Shown: piece after piece, positions 24,906 to 34,983 of the stretch
Layout of the letters: each line of letters starts with the position of its first letter
Position numbering within the stretch: the stretch's first letter is position 1
Origin: [Leptolyngbya] sp. PCC 7376
GTDB lineage: Bacteria; Cyanobacteriota; Cyanobacteriia; Cyanobacteriales; MRBY01
DNA length: 64,000 bases
Assembly: GCF_000316605.1 (NCBI RefSeq)
Contig: NC_019683.1
Location: 124,001-188,000 of the forward strand
Direction: 5' to 3'
The notes under the pieces: generated by a model
Seen by the model: the letters and a program-made list of their open reading frames with translations, nothing else
Database searches by the model: none
What the model was told of the DNA's origin: nothing
Program-made: the position numbers and the translations under genes

Positions 24906-26663
24906 CTAGTCTTGGTTATTGGTTTGGGAGGCGATCGCCTGTTTTGCGCGTTGGGGTTGTCCCCAGAGAATCGTTTCACGTTTATAGATACACATGCCGG
25001 GTTTTGCACCTTTGGGTTTATAAACGTTTTTGGGTTTGGTATAGATGATGGGTACCTGTTCGCTTTGGCTAGCGCGACTATAGTAAGCTGCAAAATCTGC
25101 AGCCCACTGTAATTCTTTTTCGTCAGGCACTTCACCTGGTTGGAGCCTTAACAACACATGGCTCCCTGGAATTTCTTGACTGTGGAACCAAATGTCGTAG
25201 TCATTCGCCATGCGGAAAGTGAGGTTGTCGTTTTGTTGGTTATTGCGGCCGATCCATAGTTCACCGCCGGATGGTGTGGGATAAATATGGGGTTTGGAAA
25301 TGTCTTTGACGCTGGGGTTGCTGCGATCTGAGGCAAGGTATTTTTCTTGAATTAGCTCTGTTTTAATTTCCTGTAATGCTTTCAAGTCATCACGATTTTT
25401 GTACTCAGTCAGTTGTTCTAAACTACCCTCGATCTGTTCTAGGTAGTGAATTTCGGCATTTACTTCATCGAGTAAAGGTTGCACGATTTGATTGGCGCGT
25501 TTTAGTTTTTGGTGTTGTTTATAAAAGGCTTGACCATTCTGAACAGCATTTTTATCGGGCTTGAGAGGAATTTTGATGGGTTCACCTGTTTCAAAGTCGG
25601 TTAAAGTGATTTCTGTCATGCCGACTTGCCACTCGTGCAAAAAAGACATCATTAAATCACCGTATTGCCGGAAGGTTTCGGCGCCTTGGGATTGGGCGAG
25701 GCGATCGCCAAAAGTTTTTGCTTTTTGTCGCAGCTTTTTCAGGATGGTGTTTAGTTTTTGTTGGAGCTGATGACGCAGTTGCTGAAATTGTTGTTCGTTG
25801 AGGCGATCGCCATAATATTGACTCACCACCCCTTGTAAATTATCAGTGGCTTTCCCCTCAGAATTTGGCCAGTTAAGAACGCTATAACCACCGTCAAATT
25901 GTATTGGCGAAAAATCTTCTTTTTCTAGACAATGTAGCCAGTTTTGCCACTGAGTAAATAAAGCTTGCCATTGCTCAGAAGTTACCTCATTGGTATTCTG
26001 AGCCGATGCTAAATCCGCTGCCTGAATCATATTTTCGAGGAGTAATGGACTCACACCACGATAATTAGACAGTAATTGTTTCTTTAAGGCTTTTGGGAGT
26101 AAGGCGACTCGTTCTTGCCAACGTTCAAAAGATTCATCGAGCCTTGGCGCAGTTTTCGTTAAAGCAGGTGGGACTTGATAGGGCTGTCCGGTTTCTACTG
26201 GACGTACAGAGGAGCGATCGCTGGTAATTTGTTGGGCGGTGGTAATAATTTTCTGATCAGCATCTGTGAGAATCACATTGCTGTGTTTCCCCATAATTTC
26301 CACATAAAGATGAAATTTTGCTGGGTCGCCGGGACGTGTACCAAATTGCAAATCCACGACCCGTTCCCAAGGCTGAATAAACTCCAAACCAATTAACGCC
26401 GATCCTTTAATCAGATGGCGCAATTGTTCGCTAAAAGTAAACGTATCGGGATCACGCGGCGGGCGATCGCCCATATGAATGCGTGCCGCTTGGGGATGCC
26501 AAGAAATCCAGAGCCAATCCCGTTTTTTGAGCGTGCGCAGAGCTAAACAAATCGTTTGCTTGTCATATTGATAAACCTGCTCCAATTTTGCTGGAACCCA
26601 ATCCTGCCGAAGTTCCGCCACTAACGCTACCAACGTTGTGTAGTCTACCGCTTGTATTTTCAT
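24906..26663 (-). CDS. rqcH: Rqc2/RqcH homologue (NFACT protein) of ribosome rescue
   Basis: The ATG at 26663 (MKIQAVDYTTLVALVAEL) gives 585 residues. The NFACT-N domain comes first (HMGDRPPRDPDTFTFSEQLR near 65 and FGTRPGDPAKFHLYVEIMG), then coiled-coil helices (about 285-440), then the NFACT-R domain (GGELWIGRNNQQND and DIWFHSQEIPGSHVLLRL near 490-525). RqcH binds split 50S subunits with a stuck nascent chain and directs tRNA-Ala to add alanine tails for degradation. Old annotations call it fibronectin-binding protein. It stands alone on the minus strand. Confidence 0.85.
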   Translation of the reverse strand: MKIQAVDYTTLVALVAELRQDWVPAKLEQVYQYDKQTICLALRTLKKRDWLWISWHPQAARIHMGDRPPRDPDTFTFSEQLRHLIKGSALIGLEFIQPWERVVDLQFGTRPGDPAKFHLYVEIMGKHSNVILTDADQKIITTAQQITSDRSSVRPVETGQPYQVPPALTKTAPRLDESFERWQERVALLPKALKKQLLSNYRGVSPLLLENMIQAADLASAQNTNEVTSEQWQALFTQWQNWLHCLEKEDFSPIQFDGGYSVLNWPNSEGKATDNLQGVVSQYYGDRLNEQQFQQLRHQLQQKLNTILKKLRQKAKTFGDRLAQSQGAETFRQYGDLMMSFLHEWQVGMTEITLTDFETGEPIKIPLKPDKNAVQNGQAFYKQHQKLKRANQIVQPLLDEVNAEIHYLEQIEGSLEQLTEYKNRDDLKALQEIKTELIQEKYLASDRSNPSVKDISKPHIYPTPSGGELWIGRNNQQNDNLTFRMANDYDIWFHSQEIPGSHVLLRLQPGEVPDEKELQWAADFAAYYSRASQSEQVPIIYTKPKNVYKPKGAKPGMCIYKRETILWGQPQRAKQAIASQTNNQD

Positions 26664-26733
26664 CGTCCTACCTCCACGCACAGATTTAGATCATGAACGA
26701 AAAGGCGATCGCCTGCCAAGTGCAGCATTGAAA

Positions 26734-27312
26734 TTAGGCCGCTACTTCCTCAAAACTCTTTAAATAAGAGCGAATATAACCCTGCCCTCGCCCAGTGTAA
26801 TAAGGCGAAAACATTTCCTCATAATCCTGCTTAACCAATGCCATCGCTTCCTCTAAACGCTCATGGCCACAAACAATAAATTGTGCTGTTGAATTCGCAT
26901 AAAAAGCTTTTTTCGCCTCTTCCGAATCATGTTTAAACGCATCCATATAGGTTTCCCGGACCTTACGCACAAAAATTTTTTCCTCGGGCGTAAACTCCAC
27001 CTTGCCAATGCTCGGGAAATCTAATTCCACTTTCTTCATAAAGCCCATGACGACATTCATGCAAATTCGCGCTTTTTCCACAGAGATCGCCTTCTCATCA
27101 CCCCGTCGAAACGCCCATTGCGTCACACCATTGGTAACCTCTAGCGCCCGTAACTTCGCAATTTTTTCTAACGACTCATCGGAAAACTGCTCAATATCTT
27201 TTATGTCTCCCTCAATATGAGCTTTGAATCCCTCAAAATCAGCCTCAAAAAATTCTTCTAACTCTGGAATTTCTGCTAATTTTTGCCAATCAATTTTTCG
27301 TAGAGTAGCCAT
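26734..27312 (-). CDS. Protein of unknown function, partner of the upstream GTPase gene
   Basis: The 192-residue protein is soluble, acidic and helical, with no signal peptide. Conserved-looking blocks are VTQWAFRRGDEKAISVEKAR near 60, FTPEEKIFVRKVRETYMDAF near 108 and FSPYYTGRGQGYIRSYLKSF near 167. Its start is only 20 bp after the stop of the GTPase gene, so the two are surely one transcript. It is not Psp29/Thf1, whose sequence I recall as different. The neighbourhood suggests a job linked to the membrane GTPase, but no function can be named. Confidence 0.6.
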   Translation of the reverse strand: MATLRKIDWQKLAEIPELEEFFEADFEGFKAHIEGDIKDIEQFSDESLEKIAKLRALEVTNGVTQWAFRRGDEKAISVEKARICMNVVMGFMKKVELDFPSIGKVEFTPEEKIFVRKVRETYMDAFKHDSEEAKKAFYANSTAQFIVCGHERLEEAMALVKQDYEEMFSPYYTGRGQGYIRSYLKSFEEVAA

Positions 27313-27332
27313 TCCCTAGTCCTCTTAAGGCG

Positions 27333-28946
27333 TCACCATTCGTCATGACGGCGACGTTTTGGTGCTGTCCATTCTAATTCTGAAAGCTCCGGATCTTCTT
27401 CGAACTCAATTTGCCACATATCTTTAAAGGGATTTACAACTTTTAGGATCGCATCCCCCACAAAATCTTTGACGAATTCATCCTTTTTGCTGAGCTGAAA
27501 TTGCTCTTGCACCACTTCTGTAATGCCACCATCACCCCAATCTTGATCATTGCTGAAATATTCGATAAAACTTTTGCCTGCAATGCGTGTTAAATAGGCT
27601 GCCGTAACCCCTTGAATCGCTTTTCCTACGACAAACGTTGCGACGTTAGTTTGCAAAACCCGCGCCAGCATTTCTACTGCACCTTTTACAACACCTAAAC
27701 TTACCAACGTTTTACCGAGAGACACTGCTAATTCTTTGCCGCGATCGCCATCAATTTCACAACCATAAACCCGTCCAATTTCCATCACCATCTGAGCATT
27801 TACCGCCGCTGTCGCTAACATATCCACCACAGGCAAAGGCGTAACTGCAATGACTCCTGCCCCAATCCATTGGTAACGCTCAATCACTTGATCCGCCTGT
27901 TTTTTGCGTTGATGATCGATAATACGGCGAGTTTCCTCGGTGAGACGTTTCGATTGCAACAATAAATTATCCGCCAACAAATCATCCCCTTCTGCCCGTA
28001 ATACTGTCGCTAACCGCTCCATTAATAAGACAACTTCTGGTTCTGGTTCATAGAGTTCGCCATCTTCCAGCTCAAAGGGTTGCGGATTGGCACATGCAGG
28101 AATTACATCTTCTTCGGCAATGAGATGATGCACTTTACTTTTGAGGCGATCGCAAATAATTTCTTGGTCTTCGGCGGTATAAAGATCAATTTTATTGAAA
28201 ACTAGGAGCGATCGCTTCCCCAGTTCAGCCAACTCACAGAGCGGCTCAAACTCCGATTGGCGGAGATCGTTATCTACTACAAATACTAATAAATCCGCTT
28301 CCGTTGCTAAATTTCGTGCCAACTCATCTCGTTGGACACCGGCCTCTCCTATCTCCAAAATTCCGGGAGTATCCGTAATCACAATGCCGCGTTTGAGACC
28401 TTTGAGCTTGAGACGAAACTGTTTGCCGAGTTTGGTTGTGCCCATCGTCGCTTCAACGTTGCCAACAATCTCACCAATCATCGCGTTAACCAGCGAAGTT
28501 TTACCCGCAGAACCTGTTCCAAATACTGCTACCTGCAATTCATTACGCTCGAAACTCGCCTGAATTTCTTGTGATCGCCCCAACAGAACCTTGCGTGCAA
28601 CCTCATCTTGAATTTGCGAAACTTGTTGCTGTACAACCTGAAGATTTACTGCCGCTGCCTCTGTTTTCTCTGTCGGTAATTGCGGCACATTTTGCGAAGA
28701 GACTGACCGACGAACCTTACGTTTCCCCGATTTTTTTAGATCAAACAGATTGAAATAGCGAATAAATGTCCAAAGAATCAGCCCAATTAGCCCAATCAGC
28801 AGCAAAATCAGGATATTTGCCAAAAATGGAGCTGTAAACGAAACCTGAAGATAAAGTCGATAGAGCGAATTGATTAACCACAAAATTAATCCCAGCACCA
28901 CACTGAGACCAACAAAAAATAGAGTTAACCGAATCGGATTCATCAA
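27333..28946 (-). CDS. Membrane-anchored Era-like GTPase with DUF697
   Basis: The 537-residue protein has two N-terminal transmembrane helices (about 8-30 and 40-63), a basic linker (72-82) and a GTPase domain: P-loop FGTGSAGKTS at 142-151, G3 DTPGILE near 193 and G4 NKID near 252. The C-terminal ~200 residues match DUF697, with hydrophobic segments around AVTPLPVVDMLATAAVNAQM that may enter the membrane. Such proteins are widespread in cyanobacteria with no fixed role; involvement in membrane or envelope organisation is inferred from the architecture. It is the first gene of a pair with the gene at 26734. Confidence 0.82.
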   Translation of the reverse strand: MMNPIRLTLFFVGLSVVLGLILWLINSLYRLYLQVSFTAPFLANILILLLIGLIGLILWTFIRYFNLFDLKKSGKRKVRRSVSSQNVPQLPTEKTEAAAVNLQVVQQQVSQIQDEVARKVLLGRSQEIQASFERNELQVAVFGTGSAGKTSLVNAMIGEIVGNVEATMGTTKLGKQFRLKLKGLKRGIVITDTPGILEIGEAGVQRDELARNLATEADLLVFVVDNDLRQSEFEPLCELAELGKRSLLVFNKIDLYTAEDQEIICDRLKSKVHHLIAEEDVIPACANPQPFELEDGELYEPEPEVVLLMERLATVLRAEGDDLLADNLLLQSKRLTEETRRIIDHQRKKQADQVIERYQWIGAGVIAVTPLPVVDMLATAAVNAQMVMEIGRVYGCEIDGDRGKELAVSLGKTLVSLGVVKGAVEMLARVLQTNVATFVVGKAIQGVTAAYLTRIAGKSFIEYFSNDQDWGDGGITEVVQEQFQLSKKDEFVKDFVGDAILKVVNPFKDMWQIEFEEDPELSELEWTAPKRRRHDEW

Positions 28947-29087
28947 CCGCGAACAGACAAAAACATCGAATGATTATCATAGCCTGTCCTTTTTCAGACC
29001 ACATGAATGAGTTTGCAGTGGAAACAATAATGACCTATGACAAAATAGATGAAGACAAAAGCACTTTAACTAACCACAAGATTGCCC

Positions 29088-29690
29088 ATGAAACGTTCCC
29101 CATCAGGAGCCTTAGCCGGTAGCTCAATACCTGCCGCCATTCTTCGAGCCTCCGCGACCTTGAAATTCGCAGGCAATATCGGTTTTTGGGTACAGCTTGT
29201 TTTAGGTGTTATTGCAGCGTTAATTTTGCTTTTTGCTAGCGCTAGCCTCGTCGGCGGTGATGCCTCTGCAGCCCAACAAGACCCCACATTCAGTCAAGGT
29301 AGTAGCTTTGGCGTTTTTTGTGCAGCGGGTGGCATTGTTGCTTTAGTGGTCAGCATTTTCTTTTTCTTTCGCTATAAAACCATTGCCCGCTTGATGCTTG
29401 TTAATGACAATGCTTTGCGACCGAAGAAATCCTACACCCTACAGACCATTAAATTCGGGTTACTCGCGAATCTAATAGGTATGATGGCTGCGATCATTGG
29501 TGCAGAATCTTTCGTCGGACTCGTAATTGGTAAAGCCCTAACGATTCCCCAAGGTGCGGTTTTTTCGAATACATCCCAGCTTATTCAACCCAAAGATCTC
29601 TTTATCATTTTGGCCAATACCCATACGATCGCCTCTCACTTCACAGGGATCGTTGTCGCCCTTTGGTTGCTGAACCAACTCAACAAGTAA
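29088..29690 (+). CDS. DUF3611 membrane protein (chloroplast-shared)
   Basis: The ATG at 29088 (MKRSPSGALAGSSIPAAILR) is preferred over a TTG two codons earlier and gives 200 residues. Four hydrophobic helices lie at about 28-52, 70-90, 118-142 and 170-192. The order of helices and the block RYKTIARLMLVNDNALRPKKS match the DUF3611 family, found in cyanobacteria and plants, whose function is not settled. It is followed by the DUF565 gene 43 bp downstream, so the two may be cotranscribed. Confidence 0.78.
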   Translation: MKRSPSGALAGSSIPAAILRASATLKFAGNIGFWVQLVLGVIAALILLFASASLVGGDASAAQQDPTFSQGSSFGVFCAAGGIVALVVSIFFFFRYKTIARLMLVNDNALRPKKSYTLQTIKFGLLANLIGMMAAIIGAESFVGLVIGKALTIPQGAVFSNTSQLIQPKDLFIILANTHTIASHFTGIVVALWLLNQLNK

Positions 29691-29733
29691 CTCCTGACTA
29701 TCCATACAACTAACAATTGGCTAATCCCCGACC

Positions 29734-30096
29734 ATGCAACGCACCAGACTCAATACTCTGTTTGATGAAAGCCTTGGGAAATTTGGACGATTTTTCCAAA
29801 ATCCATGGCGGCGCTTTGCGCTAACTATTATTAGTCTGCTGTTTGGAAATTTTATTGGCACGGTTGTTCCCACCACCTCAGGACAGAAAGCGGCTTGGGA
29901 TCCGGTTGTCGGTGCTGGCATCCTGATTTTTATTGAGCTCGTAAGTCGTATCTATTACAGCCGCCCAAAACTCTTTCAGACTTCTACAGATCAGGACATC
30001 AGCAAAGGTAATCATTTATGCTTCGATCTGCTTAATATTTTTAAGATTGGGTTGATTTACGGGTTGATTGTTGAGGCATTAGAGCTGGGTTCGTAA
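29734..30096 (+). CDS. ycf20: Ycf20/DUF565 family membrane protein
   Basis: This 120-residue protein begins MQRTRLNTLFDESLGKFGRF, followed by a hydrophobic stretch with SLLFGNFIGTVVPT (about 38-52) and a second helix with GAGILIFIELVSRIYY (70-85). The order and spacing are those of DUF565, the plastid ycf20 product family. Work in algae links Ycf20 to non-photochemical quenching, but the cyanobacterial role is unclear. It lies between the DUF3611 gene and clpC, all on the plus strand. Confidence 0.8.
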   Translation: MQRTRLNTLFDESLGKFGRFFQNPWRRFALTIISLLFGNFIGTVVPTTSGQKAAWDPVVGAGILIFIELVSRIYYSRPKLFQTSTDQDISKGNHLCFDLLNIFKIGLIYGLIVEALELGS

Positions 30097-30227
30097 CGAA
30101 TGATACGGGATGCTGCCAAGGGGTAGAAACCGAATCAAAAACCGTTCTATGAGCGCGAAAACAAAAATTTCCCCTGTGCTAGAATCAACCTTACATACGG
30201 GACTAGCAGCAGGTACAAGAACAGATC

Positions 30228-32690
30228 ATGTTTGAACGCTTCACAGAAAAAGCAATTAAGGTGATTATGCTTGCCCAAGAGGAAGCGCGTCGCCTTGGCC
30301 ATAACTTCGTTGGCACGGAGCAAATCCTCCTCGGTCTCATTGGTGAGGGGACTGGTGTCGCCGCAAAGGTGCTCCGGTCTATGGGAGTTAATCTTAAGGA
30401 TGCTCGCATCGAAGTTGAAAAAATAATTGGACGGGGATCTGGCTTTGTTGCCGTAGAAATTCCTTTCACACCTAGAGCAAAAAGAGTTTTAGAGCTCTCC
30501 CTTGAAGAAGCCCGTCAGCTCGGCCATAATTACATCGGCACTGAGCACTTATTGTTAGGCCTTATTCGTGAGGGTGAAGGTGTTGCCGCTAGAGTTCTAG
30601 AGAATTTAGGGGTTGATCTTTCGAAGGTAAGAACCCAAGTTATCCGTATGTTGGGTGAAACTGCCGAGGTCGCGGCTGGCAGTGGCGGCTCTCGTAGTAA
30701 TAAGACACCAACCCTTGATGAGTTTGGCTCCAACCTTACTCAGTTAGCCAAAGACAGTAAACTTGATCCCGTTGTCGGTCGTCAAAAGGAAATTGAGCGG
30801 GTTATCCAAATTCTTGGTCGTCGGACAAAGAATAATCCTGTTCTAATTGGTGAACCGGGTGTTGGTAAAACGGCGATCGCCGAAGGTTTGGCACAGCGTA
30901 TTTCTACTGGTGATGTACCAGATATTCTCGAAGAAAAGCGTGTCGTTACCCTTGATATTGGTCTGCTCGTTGCGGGTACAAAATATCGCGGTGAATTTGA
31001 AGAACGCCTTAAAAAGATCATGGATGAAGTCCGCCAAGCGGGTAATGTAATCCTTGTGATTGACGAGGTTCATACCCTTATTGGCGCTGGTGCAGCAGAA
31101 GGGGCGATCGACGCAGCGAATATCCTCAAGCCTGCTCTCGCTCGTGGTGAACTGCAATGTATTGGTGCTACCACTCTCGATGAGTACCGCAAGCATATTG
31201 AGCGAGACGCGGCTCTCGAACGTCGTTTCCAGCCTGTAATGGTTGGTGAGCCTTCCGTTGAAGAAACCATCGAAATTCTCTTCGGTCTTCGCGAACGTTA
31301 TGAGCAACACCACAAGCTTAAAATTCTTGATGAAGCTCTCGATGCGGCAGCAAAATTGGCAGATCGTTATATCAGTGATCGCTTCCTTCCTGACAAGGCG
31401 ATTGACTTGATTGATGAAGCTGGTTCTCGCGTCCGTCTAATCAATTCTCAACTTCCTGCTGAAGCAAAAGAACTTGATAAGGAACTCCGCGGTGTCCTTA
31501 AAGAGAAGGACGAAGCAGTTCGTTCCCAAGAGTTTGATAAAGCCGGTGAACTCCGTGATCGTGAAATGTCGATCAAGGCAGAAATTCGGGCGATCGCCGC
31601 AAGCCAGAAAGAGAAAAAGACTGACATCGATGCCGTGGTTGACGCTGAAGAAATCGCCCATATCGTTGCATCTTGGACAGGTGTTCCCCTCAACAAACTT
31701 ACTGAGAGTGAATCCACCAAACTCCTCAATATGGAAGATACCTTGCACCAGCGTTTGATTGGTCAAGAGGAAGCAGTAAGAGCTGTATCCCGCGCCATCC
31801 GCCGTGCCCGTGTTGGCCTGAAGAACCCCAACCGTCCTATTGCAAGTTTTGTTTTCTCTGGTCCTACCGGTGTTGGTAAAACTGAGCTAACCAAATCTTT
31901 AGCAGCCTACTTCTTCGGTTCTGAAGATGCCATGATTCGCCTGGATATGTCCGAATTCATGGAGCGTCACACCGTATCCAAGTTGATCGGTTCTCCTCCA
32001 GGATATGTTGGCTATAACGAAGGTGGTCAATTGACTGAAGCCGTTCGTCGTCGCCCTTACACTGTCATTCTCTTTGATGAGATTGAGAAGGCACACCCCG
32101 ATATCTTCAATATGCTTCTGCAAATCCTTGAAGATGGTCGTCTAACCGATGCGAAAGGTCGTACCGTTGACTTCAAAAACACCCTCATTATCTTGACTTC
32201 GAACATTGGTTCTAAGGTCATTGAGAAAGGTGGTGGTGGTCTCGGTTTTGAATTCGGTGATGATGCAGCTGAATCTCAATACAACCGCATTCGTTCTCTT
32301 GTGAATGAGGAATTGAAACAATACTTCCGTCCTGAATTCTTGAATCGTCTTGACGAAATCATTGTCTTCCGTCAACTCACTAAGGATGAGGTTAAAGAGA
32401 TTTCTGAAATTCTTCTCAAGGATGTTTTCCAACGTCTTACTGAACAGGAAATCGAGCTGCAAGTTACTGAGAAGTTCAAAGAACGTCTTGTGGAAGAAGG
32501 TTACAATCCTGCTTACGGTGCACGTCCATTACGCCGAGCAATTATGCGTCTCTTAGAGGATGTCCTTGCTGAAGAAATTCTCTCTGGTCGTGTTAGCTCT
32601 GGCGATACGGCTCTCGTTGATATCAACGAAGAAGGCAAAGTTGCTGTCAGTAAAGAAGAGCGTAAACCTGAACTCGTAGAGCAAGTTTAG
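30228..32690 (+). CDS. clpC: ATP-dependent Clp protease ATP-binding subunit ClpC
   Basis: The 820-residue protein begins [20 protein letters not shown], the standard start of ClpC. It has two N-domain repeats (1-145), AAA1 with GEPGVGKT near 208, a central UVR-type coiled-coil ([15 protein letters not shown], near 430) and AAA2 with [15 protein letters not shown] near 545. ClpC unfolds substrates and feeds them to ClpP/ClpR. In cyanobacteria it is essential and shares ancestry with the chloroplast stromal ClpC. CGT and CTC codons are frequent, fitting high expression. A terminator follows at 32745. Confidence 0.96.
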   Translation: MFERFTEKAIKVIMLAQEEARRLGHNFVGTEQILLGLIGEGTGVAAKVLRSMGVNLKDARIEVEKIIGRGSGFVAVEIPFTPRAKRVLELSLEEARQLGHNYIGTEHLLLGLIREGEGVAARVLENLGVDLSKVRTQVIRMLGETAEVAAGSGGSRSNKTPTLDEFGSNLTQLAKDSKLDPVVGRQKEIERVIQILGRRTKNNPVLIGEPGVGKTAIAEGLAQRISTGDVPDILEEKRVVTLDIGLLVAGTKYRGEFEERLKKIMDEVRQAGNVILVIDEVHTLIGAGAAEGAIDAANILKPALARGELQCIGATTLDEYRKHIERDAALERRFQPVMVGEPSVEETIEILFGLRERYEQHHKLKILDEALDAAAKLADRYISDRFLPDKAIDLIDEAGSRVRLINSQLPAEAKELDKELRGVLKEKDEAVRSQEFDKAGELRDREMSIKAEIRAIAASQKEKKTDIDAVVDAEEIAHIVASWTGVPLNKLTESESTKLLNMEDTLHQRLIGQEEAVRAVSRAIRRARVGLKNPNRPIASFVFSGPTGVGKTELTKSLAAYFFGSEDAMIRLDMSEFMERHTVSKLIGSPPGYVGYNEGGQLTEAVRRRPYTVILFDEIEKAHPDIFNMLLQILEDGRLTDAKGRTVDFKNTLIILTSNIGSKVIEKGGGGLGFEFGDDAAESQYNRIRSLVNEELKQYFRPEFLNRLDEIIVFRQLTKDEVKEISEILLKDVFQRLTEQEIELQVTEKFKERLVEEGYNPAYGARPLRRAIMRLLEDVLAEEILSGRVSSGDTALVDINEEGKVAVSKEERKPELVEQV

Positions 32691-32744
32691 TGACACTCAT
32701 TATTCGGTTCAGACAAGTCATCTAACACAATTTTATAAACTTCT

Positions 32745-32770
32745 AAAGAAGCCTCCGGGCTTCTTTTTTT
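32745..32770 (+). terminator. Rho-independent terminator after clpC
   Basis: A 9-bp stem, AAAGAAGCC (32745-32753) and GGCTTCTTT (32758-32766), closes with a T run. Confidence 0.85.
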
Positions 32771-32883
32771 GTGGGGATCAAGATAATTGAGAATATAAAG
32801 TTTTCCTGATATTTCAGATAAGTAAAATTTAATTGTGTAACAATGATTACAGAAAGAGTTATGAGATTTTGAAGAGGCAAAAT

Positions 32884-33306
32884 ATGAAATTGACATATCG
32901 TGGTGTTTCTTATGATCGCGCTCCCGCCTCATTAGAAGTGACTGAAGGAAATATTCTTGGAAAGTACCGTGGCCAAGTGACTCGTCGCCGTTGTGTTGTG
33001 AGTTCTGTTGAGCGTCCTGATGTTGAGTCTGTATTGCTCCACTATCGTGGTGGATCATACGCAACAATGCAGCCAGCGATTCCAGCCTCTTTGCGAGAGC
33101 GTCGTGTCAATCAAGCGCCTGCTCCGTCTTGTCCTGTAAGACTGCCTCAATTATCAAGATTGATGAGTCAGGATGTACGACAGGTTCATCTTGAAAATAT
33201 GCGCCGCAGTTTAGAGAGTCGGATTCAGTCGGCACAAGCCAGAGGTGATCAGCATCTCGTTAGCTTATTGCGCCAAGAATCAAGCAATTTATGGTTATCT
33301 CATTAG
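32884..33306 (+). CDS. DUF4278 protein
   Basis: The ATG at 32884 with GAAGAGG upstream gives 140 residues beginning MKLTYRGVSYD, the signature start of the cyanobacterial DUF4278 family. The region GKYRGQVTRRRC and LLHYRGGSYATM repeats the YRG pattern, so the family motif appears about three times (residues 4-7, ~27-30 and ~53-56). The C-terminal half is helical and basic (about 95-140). No function is known for the family. It is a single-gene unit flanked by terminators at 32745 and 33376. Confidence 0.75.
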   Translation: MKLTYRGVSYDRAPASLEVTEGNILGKYRGQVTRRRCVVSSVERPDVESVLLHYRGGSYATMQPAIPASLRERRVNQAPAPSCPVRLPQLSRLMSQDVRQVHLENMRRSLESRIQSAQARGDQHLVSLLRQESSNLWLSH

Positions 33307-33375
33307 GCGATCGCCTGTGGTATTGGCCAAGATGAAAGATTAATTCAACTTTGATTCTCCATTTCATTGTTTTAG

Positions 33376-33402
33376 AGAAAGCCTTCGTGGCTTTCTTTTT
33401 TT
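33376..33402 (+). terminator. Rho-independent terminator after the DUF4278 gene
   Basis: An 8-bp stem, AGAAAGCC (33376-33383) and GGCTTTCT (33389-33396), is followed by T's to 33402. Confidence 0.85.
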
Positions 33403-33495
33403 GTGGGTGTCCGAAAAAAAAATTCTTCATGGGGTCAAAGGCTTGATTCATAATGGAGTTATGCAGTTGTGGTGTGGTATTTGTAAACGGCGATT

Positions 33496-34917
33496 ATGAT
33501 TGGGCAACTTCTTGACGGACGATACAAAATTACAGAGTCCCTTGCAGCTGGGGGCTTTGGCCAGACTTTTTTGGCAGAGGATATAAAGCAGTTCAACAAG
33601 ATCTGTGTCGTAAAGCAGCTCAAGCCGAGTTTTAGTAATCCAGAGGCCTTGCTTGTGGCGCGACGATTATTTGAAGCTGAAGCTCAGTTACTGAATCGTC
33701 TGGGAGATCACGATCAGATTCCTCATCTTTTGGCCTATTTTGAGCTCAATCAAGAGTTTTTCTTAGTTCAAGATTTTGTGGAAGGCCACAGTCTCGAAAA
33801 GGAAATTACGGTTGGAAAAAAGCACAGTGAAGCTTATGCGATCGCCCTCATCGAAAGTATGTTGGAGCCACTGGCTTTTATCCACGAGCAAAATGTGATT
33901 CACCGCGATATTAAACCAGCGAATTTAATTCGGCGGCAACAGGATGGCAAAGTTGTACTGATTGATTTTGGCGCGGTAAAAGAGCTCGCTGCGACACAGG
34001 TGAATGCCCAAGGCCAAACGCAAATTGGCACAATTATCGGAACCCCAGGCTATATGTCTAGTGAGCAGGGGCGCGGCAAACCTAAACTCAGTAGTGATAT
34101 TTATGCGGCAGGCATGATCGTGGTGCAAGCTCTCACTGGAAAAATTCCACCAGTGGGTTACAACACGGCTGATGAGCTTTACGAAGACCCGAATACCGCC
34201 GAAATTATTTGGCATCAGGATGCCAGTGTTTCACCAGAGTTTGCGGGCATTCTCGACAAAATGATTTGCTATGATTTTCGCCAACGGTATCGTTCTGCAA
34301 TGGAAGTCAAACAGGCGATCGCCCAACTCTCCACAAATTCCCGCACCATTGCCACTACATCCGATAAAGGCGGGATCGCTACCGTTTTTCAAGAAGAAAT
34401 TCCCGCCACTTCTATTAATATCCCCAAACCACCCATCAATCTTGCGAAGTCTCCACAGGGTGTAGGTGTACCTGCTCCGATTAAAAGACATTGGGCAAGG
34501 GTTGCATTTCGTGGGTTTCAGCGGTTCATTGCCGTGTGCTTTCTGATTTTAGGTTTACCGATCAGCATCTACGCCGTTTTCGAAGTGAATAATATGTCAG
34601 TCCCGAAAAATGAGCGAGACGACGCGATGGCTGCCCTCGTGATTTTAGGGTTGCCTCTGACAGGTTCCGGAAGCTGGATGCTTTGGAGTTTGCATCAGCG
34701 GGTGCGTAAAGAAAAATTTGACTCAGATTGGTTGCGGCACAATTTTTATCAAGTGATTGAGGCTAATCAAGGTGAAATATCATTGTTGAAATTTGCCCAA
34801 ACGTCTAGATTATCAGGCAAAGAATCCCAGCGTTACCTCGAAGCGAGGGTAAAAGAGTTTAATGGCGATGTGCGTCAGATGCCCGATGGTGAGACCATCT
34901 ATCGGTTCAAGTTGTAG
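33496..34917 (+). CDS. Serine/threonine protein kinase with C-terminal membrane segments
   Basis: The 473-residue protein has a Hanks-type kinase domain: Gly loop LAAGGFGQTF near 17, catalytic HRDIKPANL near 138, DFG in LIDFGAVKEL near 155 and GTPGYMSSEQ near 190. Two hydrophobic helices at about 343-362 and 377-396 anchor it, with a ~75-residue C-terminal domain after them (FYQVIEANQGEISLLKFAQT, then a RYLEARVKEFNGDVRQM block), a small winged-helix-like unit. Substrates are unknown. Such kinases are numerous in cyanobacteria. The gene stands alone, 66 bp before the ABC exporter gene. Confidence 0.87.
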   Translation: MIGQLLDGRYKITESLAAGGFGQTFLAEDIKQFNKICVVKQLKPSFSNPEALLVARRLFEAEAQLLNRLGDHDQIPHLLAYFELNQEFFLVQDFVEGHSLEKEITVGKKHSEAYAIALIESMLEPLAFIHEQNVIHRDIKPANLIRRQQDGKVVLIDFGAVKELAATQVNAQGQTQIGTIIGTPGYMSSEQGRGKPKLSSDIYAAGMIVVQALTGKIPPVGYNTADELYEDPNTAEIIWHQDASVSPEFAGILDKMICYDFRQRYRSAMEVKQAIAQLSTNSRTIATTSDKGGIATVFQEEIPATSINIPKPPINLAKSPQGVGVPAPIKRHWARVAFRGFQRFIAVCFLILGLPISIYAVFEVNNMSVPKNERDDAMAALVILGLPLTGSGSWMLWSLHQRVRKEKFDSDWLRHNFYQVIEANQGEISLLKFAQTSRLSGKESQRYLEARVKEFNGDVRQMPDGETIYRFKL

Positions 34918-34983
34918 CGAGAAAGGGAGAGGGAATACTGAAAAGGTTATGATCGCTGGATACGAAACCAGTTTTCTGCCTTT

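Noticed and set aside
26734-27312. Psp29/Thf1 photosystem II biogenesis protein
   Set aside because: Size is near, but the sequence does not match Thf1 as I recall it (no conserved TRPIHSIYRR-type start), so the name was not used.
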